The translations under genes and the position numbers were made by a program. 33,890 bases of DNA from Legionellales bacterium (lineage in GTDB: Bacteria; Pseudomonadota; Gammaproteobacteria; Berkiellales; Berkiellaceae). Shown here one piece after another: positions 23,224 to 31,829 of the stretch. Every line of letters begins with the position of its first letter. Positions within the stretch are counted from its first letter, which is position 1. The notes beneath the pieces were generated by a model, which saw nothing but the letters and a program-made list of their open reading frames with translations, did not search any database and was not told the DNA's origin. The DNA lies in the NCBI GenBank assembly GCA_947475765.1, contig CANJMM010000019.1, positions 1 to 33,890 on the forward strand, read 5' to 3'.

Positions 23224-24484
23224 TATTTTTGACCAAACCAGGAAAAATCCTCACGGTTTTGATTCGATGATCTTGAGTTTGCATGACCTCAGTTGGATAG
23301 TTCCCCAGCATTAAGCAAAGATTGCTATCTGGAATAGAGTCAAGCAACTCAATGATTAGCCCGCTCAGTGTTTTGGTGCTTGCTGTGGGCAGATCCCAGC
23401 CCATTGTTCTATTTAAAAATCGGACATTAATACTCCCATCAACTAAAATACTGCCATCTTTTTGGGGTATGATATCTTTTCGGGTGTGTATTAAATCGGT
23501 AGTATATTCTCCTACAATTTCTTCTAAAATATCTTCTAATACAACCAGCCCAATCACATCGCCATATTCATTGACAACTAAAGCTTGTCGACGTTTACTT
23601 TTTTGAAAATTAATGAGCTGCATAGCCAGTGAAGTACCCTCGGGAACGAAGTAAGCCCCATCAATGGCATCTTTAAAAGTCGTTTTGTTAAATTTATGAG
23701 AAGCCATAAGATTCATGATATTTTTAATATGCACTAATCCAATTGTCTGGTTTAATTCATTTTTATAAATAGGCAACATAGTATGTTGGCAAGATTCAAG
23801 TTGCGCCACAATGTCTTCCCAGTCATCTTCTATGTTAATCCCCACGATGTCATTTTTGGGTACCATGATTTCATCAATCGTAATTTGTTCTAAATCGATA
23901 ATGCTGAGCATCATGGCACGATGTTTTCGAGGTAATTTTTTCCCCGCTTCAAATACAGCAGTTTTAAGCTCTTCTTTGCTTAGGGCGCCGCTAGATTTTT
24001 GACTCATCTTGACGCCAAATAATTTTAAGATAACATTGGACAAGCCATAAGTTGCCCAAATTAAAGGGAAAAACACATACATAAGAATCGTGATAGGGAT
24101 AGCACAAATCAAAGAAACCCGTTCAGGAAAAATAGCAGCAAGTGTTTTAGGGGGCACTTCGACTATAATAATAGACAGCAAGGTAAGAAAAACCGTAAAA
24201 AATAAATCTTCAGCGCCATCAAAATAGTGCGTGGCCAAAAAAGTTAAAATAACAGAGATAGAAATATTGGCAAAATTATTACCAATCAAAATAACACTTA
24301 ATAATCTTTCCGGATAGAGTAATAAGCGCTCAGCTGCTTTAGCGGCAAGGCTGGTTTTGGCTAAATGCTTCAATCGATAAGGATTTGCGGCCATTAACCC
24401 TGTTTCTGCCGCTGCAAAAAAGGCCGAAAGGGCAAAGAGGCAAGTTAATAATGCGATTAAAATAGGGCTATTTAAATAGTTCAA
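23213..24484 (-). CDS. CNNM/HlyC-CorC family transporter, CorB (YfjD)-like
   Basis: A 423-residue protein likely to export or regulate divalent cations (Mg2+/Co2+). Domains in order: a four-helix DUF21 (CNNM) membrane domain (about 1-190, with AFFAAAETGLMAANPYRLK and the Pro-rich IIIVEVPPKTLA), two CBS domains (about 205-330, with VMVPKNDI-type start IMVPKNDIVGI and LVVNEYGDVIGLVVLEDILE), and a CorC_HlyC C-terminal domain (about 345-420, DGSILVDGSINVRFLNR). In E. coli this gene (yfjD/corB) neighbours ypjD and ffh, and the same trio is here. The 3' end overlaps the rlmI-like gene; ypjD is 36 bases upstream. Confidence 0.92.
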   Translation of the reverse strand: MNYLNSPILIALLTCLFALSAFFAAAETGLMAANPYRLKHLAKTSLAAKAAERLLLYPERLLSVILIGNNFANISISVILTFLATHYFDGAEDLFFTVFLTLLSIIIVEVPPKTLAAIFPERVSLICAIPITILMYVFFPLIWATYGLSNVILKLFGVKMSQKSSGALSKEELKTAVFEAGKKLPRKHRAMMLSIIDLEQITIDEIMVPKNDIVGINIEDDWEDIVAQLESCQHTMLPIYKNELNQTIGLVHIKNIMNLMASHKFNKTTFKDAIDGAYFVPEGTSLAMQLINFQKSKRRQALVVNEYGDVIGLVVLEDILEEIVGEYTTDLIHTRKDIIPQKDGSILVDGSINVRFLNRTMGWDLPTASTKTLSGLIIELLDSIPDSNLCLMLGNYPTEVMQTQDHRIKTVRIFPGLVKNIKL

Positions 24485-24520
24485 TCATTCACCTTTTAAA
24501 TTTTTTAATTTTTTAATTTT

Positions 24521-25306
24521 TTACAGTGTAACAAAATAAGAAAGAATGAGTATGCCTATGCTTACCAGGGTTACTTTTGCCAGCAAAGAAGCGCTTAATT
24601 CAAAAAAAAGTTTATAGATCATCATGAGGCTAATCATGCTGAACCCAAGTAAGCTTAAGCTGGTTTTGGGCAAACTTAAGTAATGAAAAACTTTTTCTGT
24701 AGGTAAAGCACTTAAGCCTAATAATAGCCCTGATCCTAAAATGCCCCATCCTAACCACATAATATCGATTAAAAATTTTTCCATAATTTCCAGAGGCGGC
24801 AACAATTGTTTTAACACAGAGCTGGGCTTGTTTTTTAATTGAGACAGCTGTAAGAGTAAGAGCAAAGATTGCATACCCGCCAAGCCTAATAAACTGATGC
24901 CAAAAATTGAAAACAAAATATGATACAGCATTTTGGGGTGTATTTTGGTCATGATCACATGGGTATCTATGCCTGAAAAAATAAACCCAATTAAAAAGGC
25001 CAAACAGGCCAAAAAATAGCTAATTAACGTTAAATTTAAAATAGGACGAAAAATTGACCAGAATAAAATTAAGATATTCATACACCAAGCGGTTAGGGCA
25101 ATCATATTGGCCCAAGCTAAATTTTGGCCCTCTGCGACATCTATCCATTGATATAAAAACCAGGCATTTAAGCCAATAGGAATAAAGCTAAACAACTTAA
25201 ATAAAAGGCTAGAACAAGGTTTTGATTTGAATACATGAAAATATTGCCAGAGGCCAAGAGAAAAATAAGATATAAAAGTAACTAAAATAAGAAAATTGTT
25301 GAGCAT
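24521..25306 (-). CDS. ypjD: YpjD/CorE-like cytochrome c assembly-type membrane protein
   Basis: An approximately 261-residue inner-membrane protein with about eight hydrophobic segments, resembling YpjD and the CcsA/CcmC-like cytochrome-c-assembly fold. Seen: HILFSIFGISLLGLAGMQSL, with a His at the start of a TM, and the end segment typical of the family. The function is unclear; in E. coli YpjD has been linked to cobalt/magnesium sensitivity with CorB. The start is placed at the ATG at 25306 because the sequence from MLNNFLILVTF aligns with the family N-terminus; ATG at 25342 adds 12 residues. It is divergent from ffh and is followed by the CorB-like gene, a conserved trio. Confidence 0.82.
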   Translation of the reverse strand: MLNNFLILVTFISYFSLGLWQYFHVFKSKPCSSLLFKLFSFIPIGLNAWFLYQWIDVAEGQNLAWANMIALTAWCMNILILFWSIFRPILNLTLISYFLACLAFLIGFIFSGIDTHVIMTKIHPKMLYHILFSIFGISLLGLAGMQSLLLLLQLSQLKNKPSSVLKQLLPPLEIMEKFLIDIMWLGWGILGSGLLLGLSALPTEKVFHYLSLPKTSLSLLGFSMISLMMIYKLFFELSASLLAKVTLVSIGILILSYFVTL

Positions 25307-25362
25307 AGCCTTATCATCGCATAGGTATTTTATCAAAGCCATGGTCTAGTTTAGCTAAAATT

Positions 25363-25371
25363 TGGTATGCT
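25363..25371 (+). promoter_or_regulatory. Extended -10 promoter element upstream of ffh
   Basis: TGGTATGCT (extended -10, TG-N-TATGCT) lies about 50 bases before the ffh start; the corresponding -35 region is poor, as is usual for extended -10 promoters. Shine-Dalgarno GAGAGAGAAG follows near 25406-25415. Confidence 0.4.
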
Positions 25372-25419
25372 TTCCCCCTAGGTTCAGTTTCAACCATTAC
25401 AGAGTGAGAGAGAAGATTT

Positions 25420-26808
25420 ATGTTTGAGCGCCTAACAGAGCGGCTACATCGTTCTTTTAGAAATTTAATTGGTCAAGGTTCCCTAACAGCTGAAAACATG
25501 CAGGGCATGCTAAATGAGGTAAAAGAGGCTTTAATAGAAGCCGATGTGGCCTTACCTGTGGTGCAAGCCTTTATCGAATCTATTCAAGCGGAAGCCATCG
25601 GACTGGAGATTGCAAAGCATTTATCTTCAGGCCAGGAAGTGCTAAAAATAGTCAGTGATAAATTAGTTGCTTTACTTGGCGAGCAGGTCGAGCCACTAAA
25701 ATTGCAAACCAACGCCCTTACAGTCGTTTTGATGGCAGGCTTACAAGGCTCAGGAAAGACCACCAGCGTTGCAAAGTTGTCTAAATGGCTCAAAGAAAGA
25801 CAGCATAAAAAAGTGTTAGTCGCTAGTACCGATATTTACCGTCCTGCAGCCATTGATCAGCTTAAAACCCTTGCACAAGAAGTAGGGGTCCATTTTTTTC
25901 CTTCTGATCCAAGTCAGAAACCTATTGATATTGCTAAGTTGGCTTTATCCGAAGCCAAAAAAGCCCATTACGATGTGCTTATCATCGATACAGCTGGCCG
26001 ACTGCATATTGATAAAGACATGATGGATGAAATTAAACACATTCATGCTGCCATTGAACCCCATGAAACTTTGTTTGTCGTAGACGGCATGACGGGTCAA
26101 GATGCGGCTAAAACTGCCAAAGCTTTTGGAGAGGCTTTGCTTTTAACCGGCATTGTCATCACCAAATTAGATGGAGATGCCAGAGGCGGAGCCATTTTAT
26201 CGGTTAAATATTTAACCCAAAAGCCTATTAAATTTATTGGAACAGGGGAAAAATCAGATGCCCTTGAGCCTTTTTATCCAGATAGAATGGCCTCGCGTAT
26301 TCTGGGAATGGGAGATATGTTATCTCTTATTGAAGAACTTGAGCGAAAGATTGATAAAGAACAAGCAGACAAATTAGCTAAAAAAGTAGCCAAAGGGACT
26401 TTTGATTTAGAAGATTTCAAGACACAGTTGCTTCAAATGCAAAGTATGGGGGGGATAGCGGGGCTCATGGATAAATTACCTGGAATGAGTGCACTTCCCC
26501 AAGAGGTAAAATTAAAAGCCAGTGATAAATCAAATGATAAAGCCCTTATTCAGATGGTCTCTATTATTAATTCCATGACCATCAAAGAGCGTAGACGGCC
26601 ACAAATTATCAATGGCTCAAGAAAAAGACGCATTGCAATGGGCTCAGGTACACAGATCCAAGATATTAATAAAGTTATCAAACAATTTGATCAAATGCTC
26701 AAAATGATGGAAAAAATGACTAAAAAAGGCGGAATGGCTAAGATGATGAAGACCTTACAGAGTAAAATGCCAAATAAGGGCAATTTACCCCCTGGCGGCC
26801 TTTTTTAA
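25420..26808 (+). CDS. ffh: Signal recognition particle protein Ffh
   Basis: A 462-residue SRP54 homologue that binds 4.5S RNA and signal sequences of nascent membrane proteins and docks with FtsY. Seen: the N domain (MFERLTERLHRSFRNLIGQG), GTPase G1 GLQGSGKTT (107-115), G3 DTAGRLHID, G4 TKLDGDARGGA, and a Met-rich M domain at the C-terminus (about 320-462, e.g. MLKMMEKMTKKGGMAKMMKT). Normal length and intact motifs. It is divergent from ypjD. No SRP RNA gene was recognised in the window. Confidence 0.97.
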   Translation: MFERLTERLHRSFRNLIGQGSLTAENMQGMLNEVKEALIEADVALPVVQAFIESIQAEAIGLEIAKHLSSGQEVLKIVSDKLVALLGEQVEPLKLQTNALTVVLMAGLQGSGKTTSVAKLSKWLKERQHKKVLVASTDIYRPAAIDQLKTLAQEVGVHFFPSDPSQKPIDIAKLALSEAKKAHYDVLIIDTAGRLHIDKDMMDEIKHIHAAIEPHETLFVVDGMTGQDAAKTAKAFGEALLLTGIVITKLDGDARGGAILSVKYLTQKPIKFIGTGEKSDALEPFYPDRMASRILGMGDMLSLIEELERKIDKEQADKLAKKVAKGTFDLEDFKTQLLQMQSMGGIAGLMDKLPGMSALPQEVKLKASDKSNDKALIQMVSIINSMTIKERRRPQIINGSRKRRIAMGSGTQIQDINKVIKQFDQMLKMMEKMTKKGGMAKMMKTLQSKMPNKGNLPPGGLF

Positions 26809-26845
26809 ATTGCCGTATTATATAGACCCTTTAAAGTAAGAAAGT

Positions 26846-26864
26846 AATCATGCTCGACATGATT
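26846..26864 (+). other. Hairpin in the rpsP leader
   Basis: AATCATG (26846-26852) and CATGATT (26858-26864) form a perfect 7-bp stem with a 5-base loop (CTCGA), 40 bases before the rpsP start and 38 bases after ffh. No T-run follows, so it is not a terminator. It could be a leader element controlling the ribosomal operon or simple chance. Confidence 0.35.
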
Positions 26865-26904
26865 GTAAGAATAGCAAGTTAACTAAAGTAGAGGATATCT
26901 TGGC

Positions 26905-27183
26905 ATGGTTATAATTCGTTTATCGCGTGCAGGGGCAAAGGGCAAACCTTTTTATTATTTAGTGGTAAAAGATAGCCGAGCAGTTCGTGATGGTCGTTAC
27001 ATAGAACAGGTTGGTTTTTTCAATCCTATTGCAAGAGGAAAAGACGAAGTGCTTCGTTTGAAACGTGAACGTGTGCAGTATTGGTTAGATTGCGGTGCAC
27101 AGATGTCAGACAGCGTGAGAAGTTTAGTCAAAGATTTTGATAAAGCAGCTCTAGCCGCAGCCGCTACTGTACAAGCAGCTTAA
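26905..27183 (+). CDS. rpsP: 30S ribosomal protein S16
   Basis: A 92-residue S16 protein of the small ribosomal subunit. The N-terminus [20 protein letters not shown] and [14 protein letters not shown] (about 31-44) are family signatures. About ten residues longer than E. coli S16 (82), with an Ala-rich tail. First gene of the conserved rpsP-rimM-trmD-rplS set. GAGG lies about 8 bases before the ATG (27-base window: TAGAGGATATCTTGGC). Confidence 0.95.
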   Translation: MVIIRLSRAGAKGKPFYYLVVKDSRAVRDGRYIEQVGFFNPIARGKDEVLRLKRERVQYWLDCGAQMSDSVRSLVKDFDKAALAAAATVQAA

Positions 27184-27195
27184 TCGTATGTTGCA

Positions 27196-27735
27196 GTGGA
27201 CGAAGTGATAGAAGCTGACGTAACAGAAAACTTAATGATAACCATTGGGTCCATTGGCGCGCCTTTTGGTGTGCGTGGTTGGGTTCATGTTAACTCTTTT
27301 ACTTCACCTGCAGAAAATATTGCGCACTATGATACTTGGTATTTACCCGCGCATCATTTACAAAATTGGCAGCCGGTACAAGTGTTGTCTAAACGGCATC
27401 ACCAAAGTGTGGTTGCTCAAATTAATGGGTGCACAGATAGAGATGCGGCTGCATTATGGCGAGGTAAGCTTATTGCTGTTCCACGCATTATGCTGCCTAA
27501 GTTGGCGGAAAACGAGTATTATTGGACAGATCTAGTAGGCTTAAAAGTCACTAACCCTGAGGGTGAGCATATAGGTGAGGTCGATCATCTTTATGAAACA
27601 GGGGCAAATGATGTGATAGTGATTAAAAATTTAAGCGACGGTACTAAACAACATGTGCCATTTTTATTAAATGATGTGGTGGTGAGTGTCTCCCTTGAGG
27701 CTAAATGCATGGTCATTGATTGGGTCGAAGCTTAA
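27196..27735 (+). CDS. rimM: Ribosome maturation factor RimM
   Basis: A protein of up to 179 residues that assists 30S maturation and binds S19. Seen: the N-domain GSIGAPFGVRGWVHVNSFT (family signature) and the PRC-barrel end with EYYWTDLVGLKVTNPEGEHI and VPFLLNDVVV. The start is uncertain: GTG at 27196 (shown), GTG at 27205 or ATG at 27235, the last giving MITIGSIGAP like most relatives. No strong ribosome-binding site is seen; the gene sits 12 bases after rpsP. Confidence 0.93.
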   Translation: MDEVIEADVTENLMITIGSIGAPFGVRGWVHVNSFTSPAENIAHYDTWYLPAHHLQNWQPVQVLSKRHHQSVVAQINGCTDRDAAALWRGKLIAVPRIMLPKLAENEYYWTDLVGLKVTNPEGEHIGEVDHLYETGANDVIVIKNLSDGTKQHVPFLLNDVVVSVSLEAKCMVIDWVEA

Positions 27736-27765
27736 TAATACTTAATAATAGTAGTACAGTGAATC

Positions 27766-28560
27766 ATGAAGCTTGGTATTATTACGCTTTTTCCTGAATT
27801 GTTTGAGGCTTTTTTGACGGTTGGGGTTGTTGGCCGTGCTGTAGCGCGAGGCTTGGTTAAAACAAAAATTTTTAATCCAAGGGAATTTACCCAGGATGTT
27901 CATCGAGCAGTGGATGATAGGCCTTTTGGGGGTGGTCCTGGGATGGTCATGATGGCCCTACCGTTACTGGATGCGATTATTTCGGCTAAGGCGTGGATGC
28001 AAGCAGAAAATGTTTTACATCCAAAAGTAGTGTATTTGTCGCCAGCCGGAGATAAATGGACTCAAGCTAAAGCGAAATCCTGGGCAAGCCCAGGCCAAGG
28101 TATTGTATTTTTATTGGGTCGTTATGAAGGCATTGATGAACGTGTGATGTCACAAGTGGATGCCTGTATATCGATAGGCGATTATATTTTGTCGGGTGGG
28201 GAGATCCCTGCTCAAGTGTGTATAGAAACAATATTGCGTTTGTTGCCTGGGGTATTACATGATCCTTTGTCAGCAGAGCAGGATGCTTTTAGTAATGCAG
28301 ATGGGATACTAGATTGTCCCCATTACACACGACCGCAAGTATTAACGCATGATAGTTTAGTGACGCCTATGGGGGTGCCTGAGGTGTTACTAGGCGGAAA
28401 TCATGAAATCATACGATGCTGGCGGCGAAAGCAAGCTTTGGGGCAAACCTGGGAAAAACGGCCAGATTTGTTAGAAAATAAGTTTTTAGATAAAGAAGCC
28501 AAAAGTCTGTTAGCAGAGTTTGAGCAAGAGTTTGAGCAAGAGTTTAATAAGCAAGCATAA
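27766..28560 (+). CDS. trmD: tRNA (guanine-37-N1)-methyltransferase
   Basis: A 264-residue SPOUT methyltransferase that makes m1G37 next to the anticodon and prevents frameshifting. Seen: [20 protein letters not shown], the [14 protein letters not shown] loop, the trefoil knot [13 protein letters not shown] and [12 protein letters not shown]. Normal length for the family. The C-terminus carries a short EFEQ repeat encoded by two exact 12-base repeats (28516-28539). It starts 30 bases after rimM. Confidence 0.97.
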   Translation: MKLGIITLFPELFEAFLTVGVVGRAVARGLVKTKIFNPREFTQDVHRAVDDRPFGGGPGMVMMALPLLDAIISAKAWMQAENVLHPKVVYLSPAGDKWTQAKAKSWASPGQGIVFLLGRYEGIDERVMSQVDACISIGDYILSGGEIPAQVCIETILRLLPGVLHDPLSAEQDAFSNADGILDCPHYTRPQVLTHDSLVTPMGVPEVLLGGNHEIIRCWRRKQALGQTWEKRPDLLENKFLDKEAKSLLAEFEQEFEQEFNKQA

Positions 28561-28571
28561 AGGGTAATGTT

Positions 28572-29006
28572 ATGAGTACAGTTATTCAACAAATTGAACA
28601 AGCACAGATGCGTAGTGGTTTGCCGGCTTTTACGCCTGGTGATACTGTTTGTGTCTGGGTAAACGTTAAAGAAGGCACACGTGAAAGAGCCCAGGCTTTT
28701 GAAGGTGTGGTGATTGCCATTAGTAACAGAGGCTTAAATTCTTCTTTTACGGTGCGCAAAATTTCTCATGGTGAAGGGGTAGAGCGCGTATTTCAAACGC
28801 ATAGCCCATTAATCGATAAAGTAGAAATTAAACGTCGTGGTAAAGTGCGTAAAGCAAAATTATATCATTTACGTGAACTACAAGGCCGAGCAGCTAGAAT
28901 TAAAGAAGATTTAGTTAAAACAGCTAAAGATACTAAAGCGGCTAAAGAAATAAAAGCAGCTAAGCAATCTAAAGATAAAGATAAAGATATAGCTTCAGAA
29001 AAATAA
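28572..29006 (+). CDS. rplS: 50S ribosomal protein L19
   Basis: A 144-residue L19 protein of the large subunit, located at the 30S-50S interface. Seen: [20 protein letters not shown] at the N-terminus, [20 protein letters not shown] and [20 protein letters not shown]. Typical L19 is about 115 residues; the extra 30-odd C-terminal residues are Lys/Asp/Ala-rich ([18 protein letters not shown]). It is the last gene of the rpsP operon, with a terminator overlapping the stop codon. GGGTAATGTT before the ATG includes a weak ribosome site. Confidence 0.96.
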   Translation: MSTVIQQIEQAQMRSGLPAFTPGDTVCVWVNVKEGTRERAQAFEGVVIAISNRGLNSSFTVRKISHGEGVERVFQTHSPLIDKVEIKRRGKVRKAKLYHLRELQGRAARIKEDLVKTAKDTKAAKEIKAAKQSKDKDKDIASEK

Positions 29007-29032
29007 CATCACGTTATTTAATTTTTTCTTTT
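29001..29032 (+). terminator. rplS intrinsic terminator overlapping the stop codon
   Basis: AAATAAC (29001-29007) pairs with GTTATTT (29013-29019) across a 5-base loop, followed by a T-rich run (29021-29032). The left arm contains the rplS stop codon. The stem has only one G-C pair, so it is weaker than the helicase terminator. Confidence 0.65.
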
Positions 29033-29045
29033 GGGATGACCGAAC

Positions 29046-29366
29046 ATGGTAAATGTCGTTTTGGTCACCCCAATAGGGACATTGGGTGTTGCACGTTATT
29101 ATCATAAGGAATATATCGATAGAGTTTTTTTCCTCGATCCGACGAGTCTGGTTCCTTTGCCTAATATTCGAGAAGATTTTTTAAAAAAAATTGAAGAATG
29201 GTTTTTAGGCTATTTTTCCAATGCACGCCCTGATTATTCTTTACCTCTTTTCCTAAATAATAAAGGGACGCCTTATCAGCGAAAAGTCTGGCGTGCACTT
29301 TTACATATTCCTTTTGGTGAAACCAAAACTTATGGTGAATTAGCCAAAGCCTTCCCAGGGGGATAA
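29046..29366 (+). pseudogene. ogt: Methylated-DNA-cysteine methyltransferase (Ogt type), truncated before the active site
   Basis: A 106-residue protein carrying the N-terminal half of Ogt, which repairs O6-alkylguanine. Seen: N-terminal domain to about residue 70, then GTPYQRKVWRALLHIPFGET (73-92) and KTYGELAKAFPGG, the start of the DNA-binding domain. A normal protein continues for about 50 residues through the catalytic PCHR motif; here the frame stops at 29364-29366, inside a GGGGGAT...ATCCCCC hairpin, and no downstream frame resumes the missing part. It is therefore a decayed gene that cannot transfer alkyl groups. The downstream neighbour is on the other strand, 30 bases away. Confidence 0.82.
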
Positions 29367-29376
29367 AAAATCCCCC
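29358..29376. repeat. GC-rich hairpin at the end of the truncated ogt gene
   Basis: GGGGGAT (29358-29364) and ATCCCCC (29370-29376) pair perfectly with a 5-base A loop. It contains the stop of the ogt remnant and lies between convergent genes. No proper T-run follows on the plus strand, so termination is possible but not clear; it also marks the deletion junction. Confidence 0.6.
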
Positions 29377-29395
29377 CATATCGTATCTCTTATCG

Positions 29396-30025
29396 CTATC
29401 GATGGCCGCCACTATGTGGCCCCTGATGCCCTTGGTGATGATTTCGTTGACGATGATAACCGCCCCCTGTGCGCTCTTGTCCAGAATCATCTGGAAGGTT
29501 AAATTTTCTTTTTATTTTATTGTCTTTATGCATTAAATATACGCCTACAGAAATAGCTGAAATCGATAAAGCAAAATACAGCATATCTAAGCCAGTGGTG
29601 AATTTAATATATAAAACATGTTGGAAAAAGCTCACGACTAATACCATGACAATGACTTTGGCTAATTTGTCTTTGAGCTCATCTAAAGACGAGATAGATA
29701 AGATAGCCGGGAGTTCAATTTTTTTCTTGTTATTCTGACTTCCCATATCCGAAATAAATAATTCATATAAACCGAAGCTGAAAATTAATAAGACAATGGC
29801 AATAAGATATAAATCAACGGATCCGATTATTTTACTAACTAAGTCTGAATGCAGATCTTCAGGAAAACTCAGGATTTTTAAGGCATGTAATACATTTTTA
29901 GACAGAGAAATCATGTCATAAGTAGCGGTTAAAAAAAGCGAAATAGAACCAATTAAGCCAAAAATAACCGGTAATAACACAAAAAGTCGACATAACAGCA
30001 GCATTTTTTCAAATAAGATTTTCAT
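29396..30025 (-). CDS. YqhA-family (UPF0114) membrane protein with His/Gly-rich tail
   Basis: A roughly 210-residue inner-membrane protein. Its core has three to four TM segments and matches the YqhA/UPF0114 family: DLYLIAIVLLIFSFGLYELF (after a VD), the conserved loop SISSLDELKDKLAKVIVMVL, and a final TM (LYFALSISAISVGVYL). The function of the family is not established. Beyond the usual end, a 25-residue tail of His, Gly, Gln and Arg (GGGYHRQRNHHQGHQ) is unusual and might bind metal (inference). The start is placed at the ATG at 30025; a GAGGGG lies just upstream, with ATG at 30028 and GTG at 30037 as alternatives. Confidence 0.78.
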   Translation of the reverse strand: MKILFEKMLLLCRLFVLLPVIFGLIGSISLFLTATYDMISLSKNVLHALKILSFPEDLHSDLVSKIIGSVDLYLIAIVLLIFSFGLYELFISDMGSQNNKKKIELPAILSISSLDELKDKLAKVIVMVLVVSFFQHVLYIKFTTGLDMLYFALSISAISVGVYLMHKDNKIKRKFNLPDDSGQERTGGGYHRQRNHHQGHQGPHSGGHR

Positions 30026-30077
30026 CATACCCCTCACATTTATAGATAGTTAATTATGATTGTCATTATATTATAGC

Positions 30078-31679
30078 CTACAAGTTACCATAATTTGGGC
30101 CACCTCCTCCTTCTGGGGGAGTCCAAATAATATTTTGAGTGGGATCTTTAATATCACAGGTTTTACAATGAATGCAATTTTGGGCATTAATTTGTAAATA
30201 GGGACCTTGTTCAGCTTCAATTATTTCATATACCCCGGCTGGGCAATATCGGGTTTCAGGGGAGGCATATTTTTGGTAATTGACTTTAATAGCAAGCTTA
30301 GGTTGGGTAAGCTGTAAATGACAGGGTTGATTTTCTATATGAAAAGTATTGCTTCGGGATACAGATAAAAGCTTATCAAAACTAATTAATCCATCTGGCT
30401 TTGGGTACACAATCTCTTTGAATTTATCTTTGTCTTGAAGTTGCGTGTAATCAGCCAAATGTTTAAAAGTCCAAGGTGCATGGCCTTTTAACACATATTG
30501 ATCCAAAGCAGCGTAAATTAAGCCCCCAAGGGTGCCAGCCCACTTGAATCCTGGTTTAAGATTTCGGGCAGTATAAAGCTCTTGATAAATAGCAGACTGT
30601 TTTAATTTTAAGGGATAAGTACTGAGCTTTAAGTCAAAGGCGGCTTCAGCAGCAAGCATACCAGAGAGCATGGCATTATGAGATCCTTTTAGTTTTGCAA
30701 CATTCATAAATCCAGCACTACAGCCTATTAAGGCACCACCTGGAAAAATCAGTTTGGGAATAGATTGTAAGCCACCTTCATTCAGTGCTCTAGCCCCATA
30801 TTTTAAACACCTGCCTCGTTCAAGCAAGGGACGAATATCCGGGTGATGTTTAAATTGTTGAAAAAGTTCATAAGGATCTAGATAGGGGTTTTGATAATCT
30901 AACCCCATAATCAAGCCAATAGATATTAGGTTTTTACCTAAGTGATAAATAAAGCCACCACCATAAGTCTGATTATCTAAAGGCCAACCAAGTGTGTGCA
31001 TCACTTTACCTGGAATATGTCTATCAGGCGCTATTTCCCAGAGTTCTTTGATGCCTAGGCCATATATTTGTGGAGAAGCATGTTGATCTAAGTTAAATTT
31101 TTTAATCAGCTGTTGAGAGAGGGATCCTCTACAGCCTTCTGCAAATAAAGTTTGTTTGGCTAAAATATCCATTCCAGGCTGATAAGTAGCAAGCTTTTCA
31201 CCTTGTTTATTGATGCCCATGGCACCTGTTTTGATGCCCATAACTTGGGGAGTGGGTGAATTTTCTGACAATAATAATTGGTCGGCGCAAAATCCGGGAA
31301 AAATATCTACCCCTAAAGCTTCAGCTTGTTTTGCTAGCCACTGACAGAGCTCCCCTAAGCTAATAATATAATTGCCTTTATTGTTTAATATTTTAGGGGT
31401 AGGAAGGCGCCAAGCTTTATGTCGAGTAAGATAAGTCAAGGTATCTTGAGTGGCTAGCGTTCTAAGCGGCGCGCCTTGTGCCTTCCAATCGGGGATGAGC
31501 TGAGTGAGGGCATGTGGTTCAAATACCGCACCAGATAAAATATGGGCACCAACAGAGGCTCCTTTTTCTAAGACGCATATGTTAGGCGTGGTATTTTTTT
31601 GGCGACACAACTGGGCATAACGAATGGCGGCAGATAGCCCAGCGGGCCCTGCCCCAATGATGGCTAAATCATATTCCAT
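30078..31679 (-). CDS. Electron transfer flavoprotein-ubiquinone oxidoreductase
   Basis: A 533-residue membrane-associated flavoenzyme that passes electrons from reduced ETF to ubiquinone. Seen: the FAD-binding GAGPAGLSAA motif (8-17), a GGFIYHLGKNLISIGLIMG and LIGCSAGFMNVAKLKGSHNA stretch typical of ETF-QO, and the C-terminal [4Fe-4S] ferredoxin-like domain with Cys ligands in YCPAGVYE and NCIHCKTCDI (about 472-506). Ends in WTPPEGGGGPNY, the usual quinone-proximal signature. It is divergent from etfB-etfA across a 150-base gap, matching the function of the pair: fatty-acid or amino-acid dehydrogenases feed ETF, which feeds this enzyme. Confidence 0.95.
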   Translation of the reverse strand: MEYDLAIIGAGPAGLSAAIRYAQLCRQKNTTPNICVLEKGASVGAHILSGAVFEPHALTQLIPDWKAQGAPLRTLATQDTLTYLTRHKAWRLPTPKILNNKGNYIISLGELCQWLAKQAEALGVDIFPGFCADQLLLSENSPTPQVMGIKTGAMGINKQGEKLATYQPGMDILAKQTLFAEGCRGSLSQQLIKKFNLDQHASPQIYGLGIKELWEIAPDRHIPGKVMHTLGWPLDNQTYGGGFIYHLGKNLISIGLIMGLDYQNPYLDPYELFQQFKHHPDIRPLLERGRCLKYGARALNEGGLQSIPKLIFPGGALIGCSAGFMNVAKLKGSHNAMLSGMLAAEAAFDLKLSTYPLKLKQSAIYQELYTARNLKPGFKWAGTLGGLIYAALDQYVLKGHAPWTFKHLADYTQLQDKDKFKEIVYPKPDGLISFDKLLSVSRSNTFHIENQPCHLQLTQPKLAIKVNYQKYASPETRYCPAGVYEIIEAEQGPYLQINAQNCIHCKTCDIKDPTQNIIWTPPEGGGGPNYGNL

Positions 31680-31772
31680 TTTTCTTATTTCTCATCTGTT
31701 AGTTACTCATCTTGAGTTTAAGTATGCATAGTAAGCATATAGGAGAAATGCTAAGATTTTAAGTCTTTATTA

Positions 31773-31799
31773 ATACTCATCATACTCATTATACTAAAA
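31773..31799. promoter_or_regulatory. Intergenic tandem repeats between ETF-QO and etfB
   Basis: Three near-identical 9-base units (ATACTCATC, ATACTCATT, ATACTAAAA) lie in the 150-base divergent spacer, 30 bases before the GGGAG ribosome site of etfB. A short inverted repeat TATGC...GCATA (31723-31739) lies closer to the ETF-QO side. A regulatory role is possible but unproven; no consensus promoter was clear. Confidence 0.35.
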
Positions 31800-31829
31800 T
31801 ACAGTAGACCAAGAAGGGAGTCAGTTTTT

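Noticed and set aside
25420-26904. 4.5S SRP RNA gene near ffh
   Set aside because: No stretch resembling the conserved SRP Alu/S-domain loop was found around ffh.
29161-29490. Minus-strand frame of 109 codons
   Set aside because: It runs antisense to the ogt remnant and out of frame over the end of the YqhA-family gene; composition gives no support.
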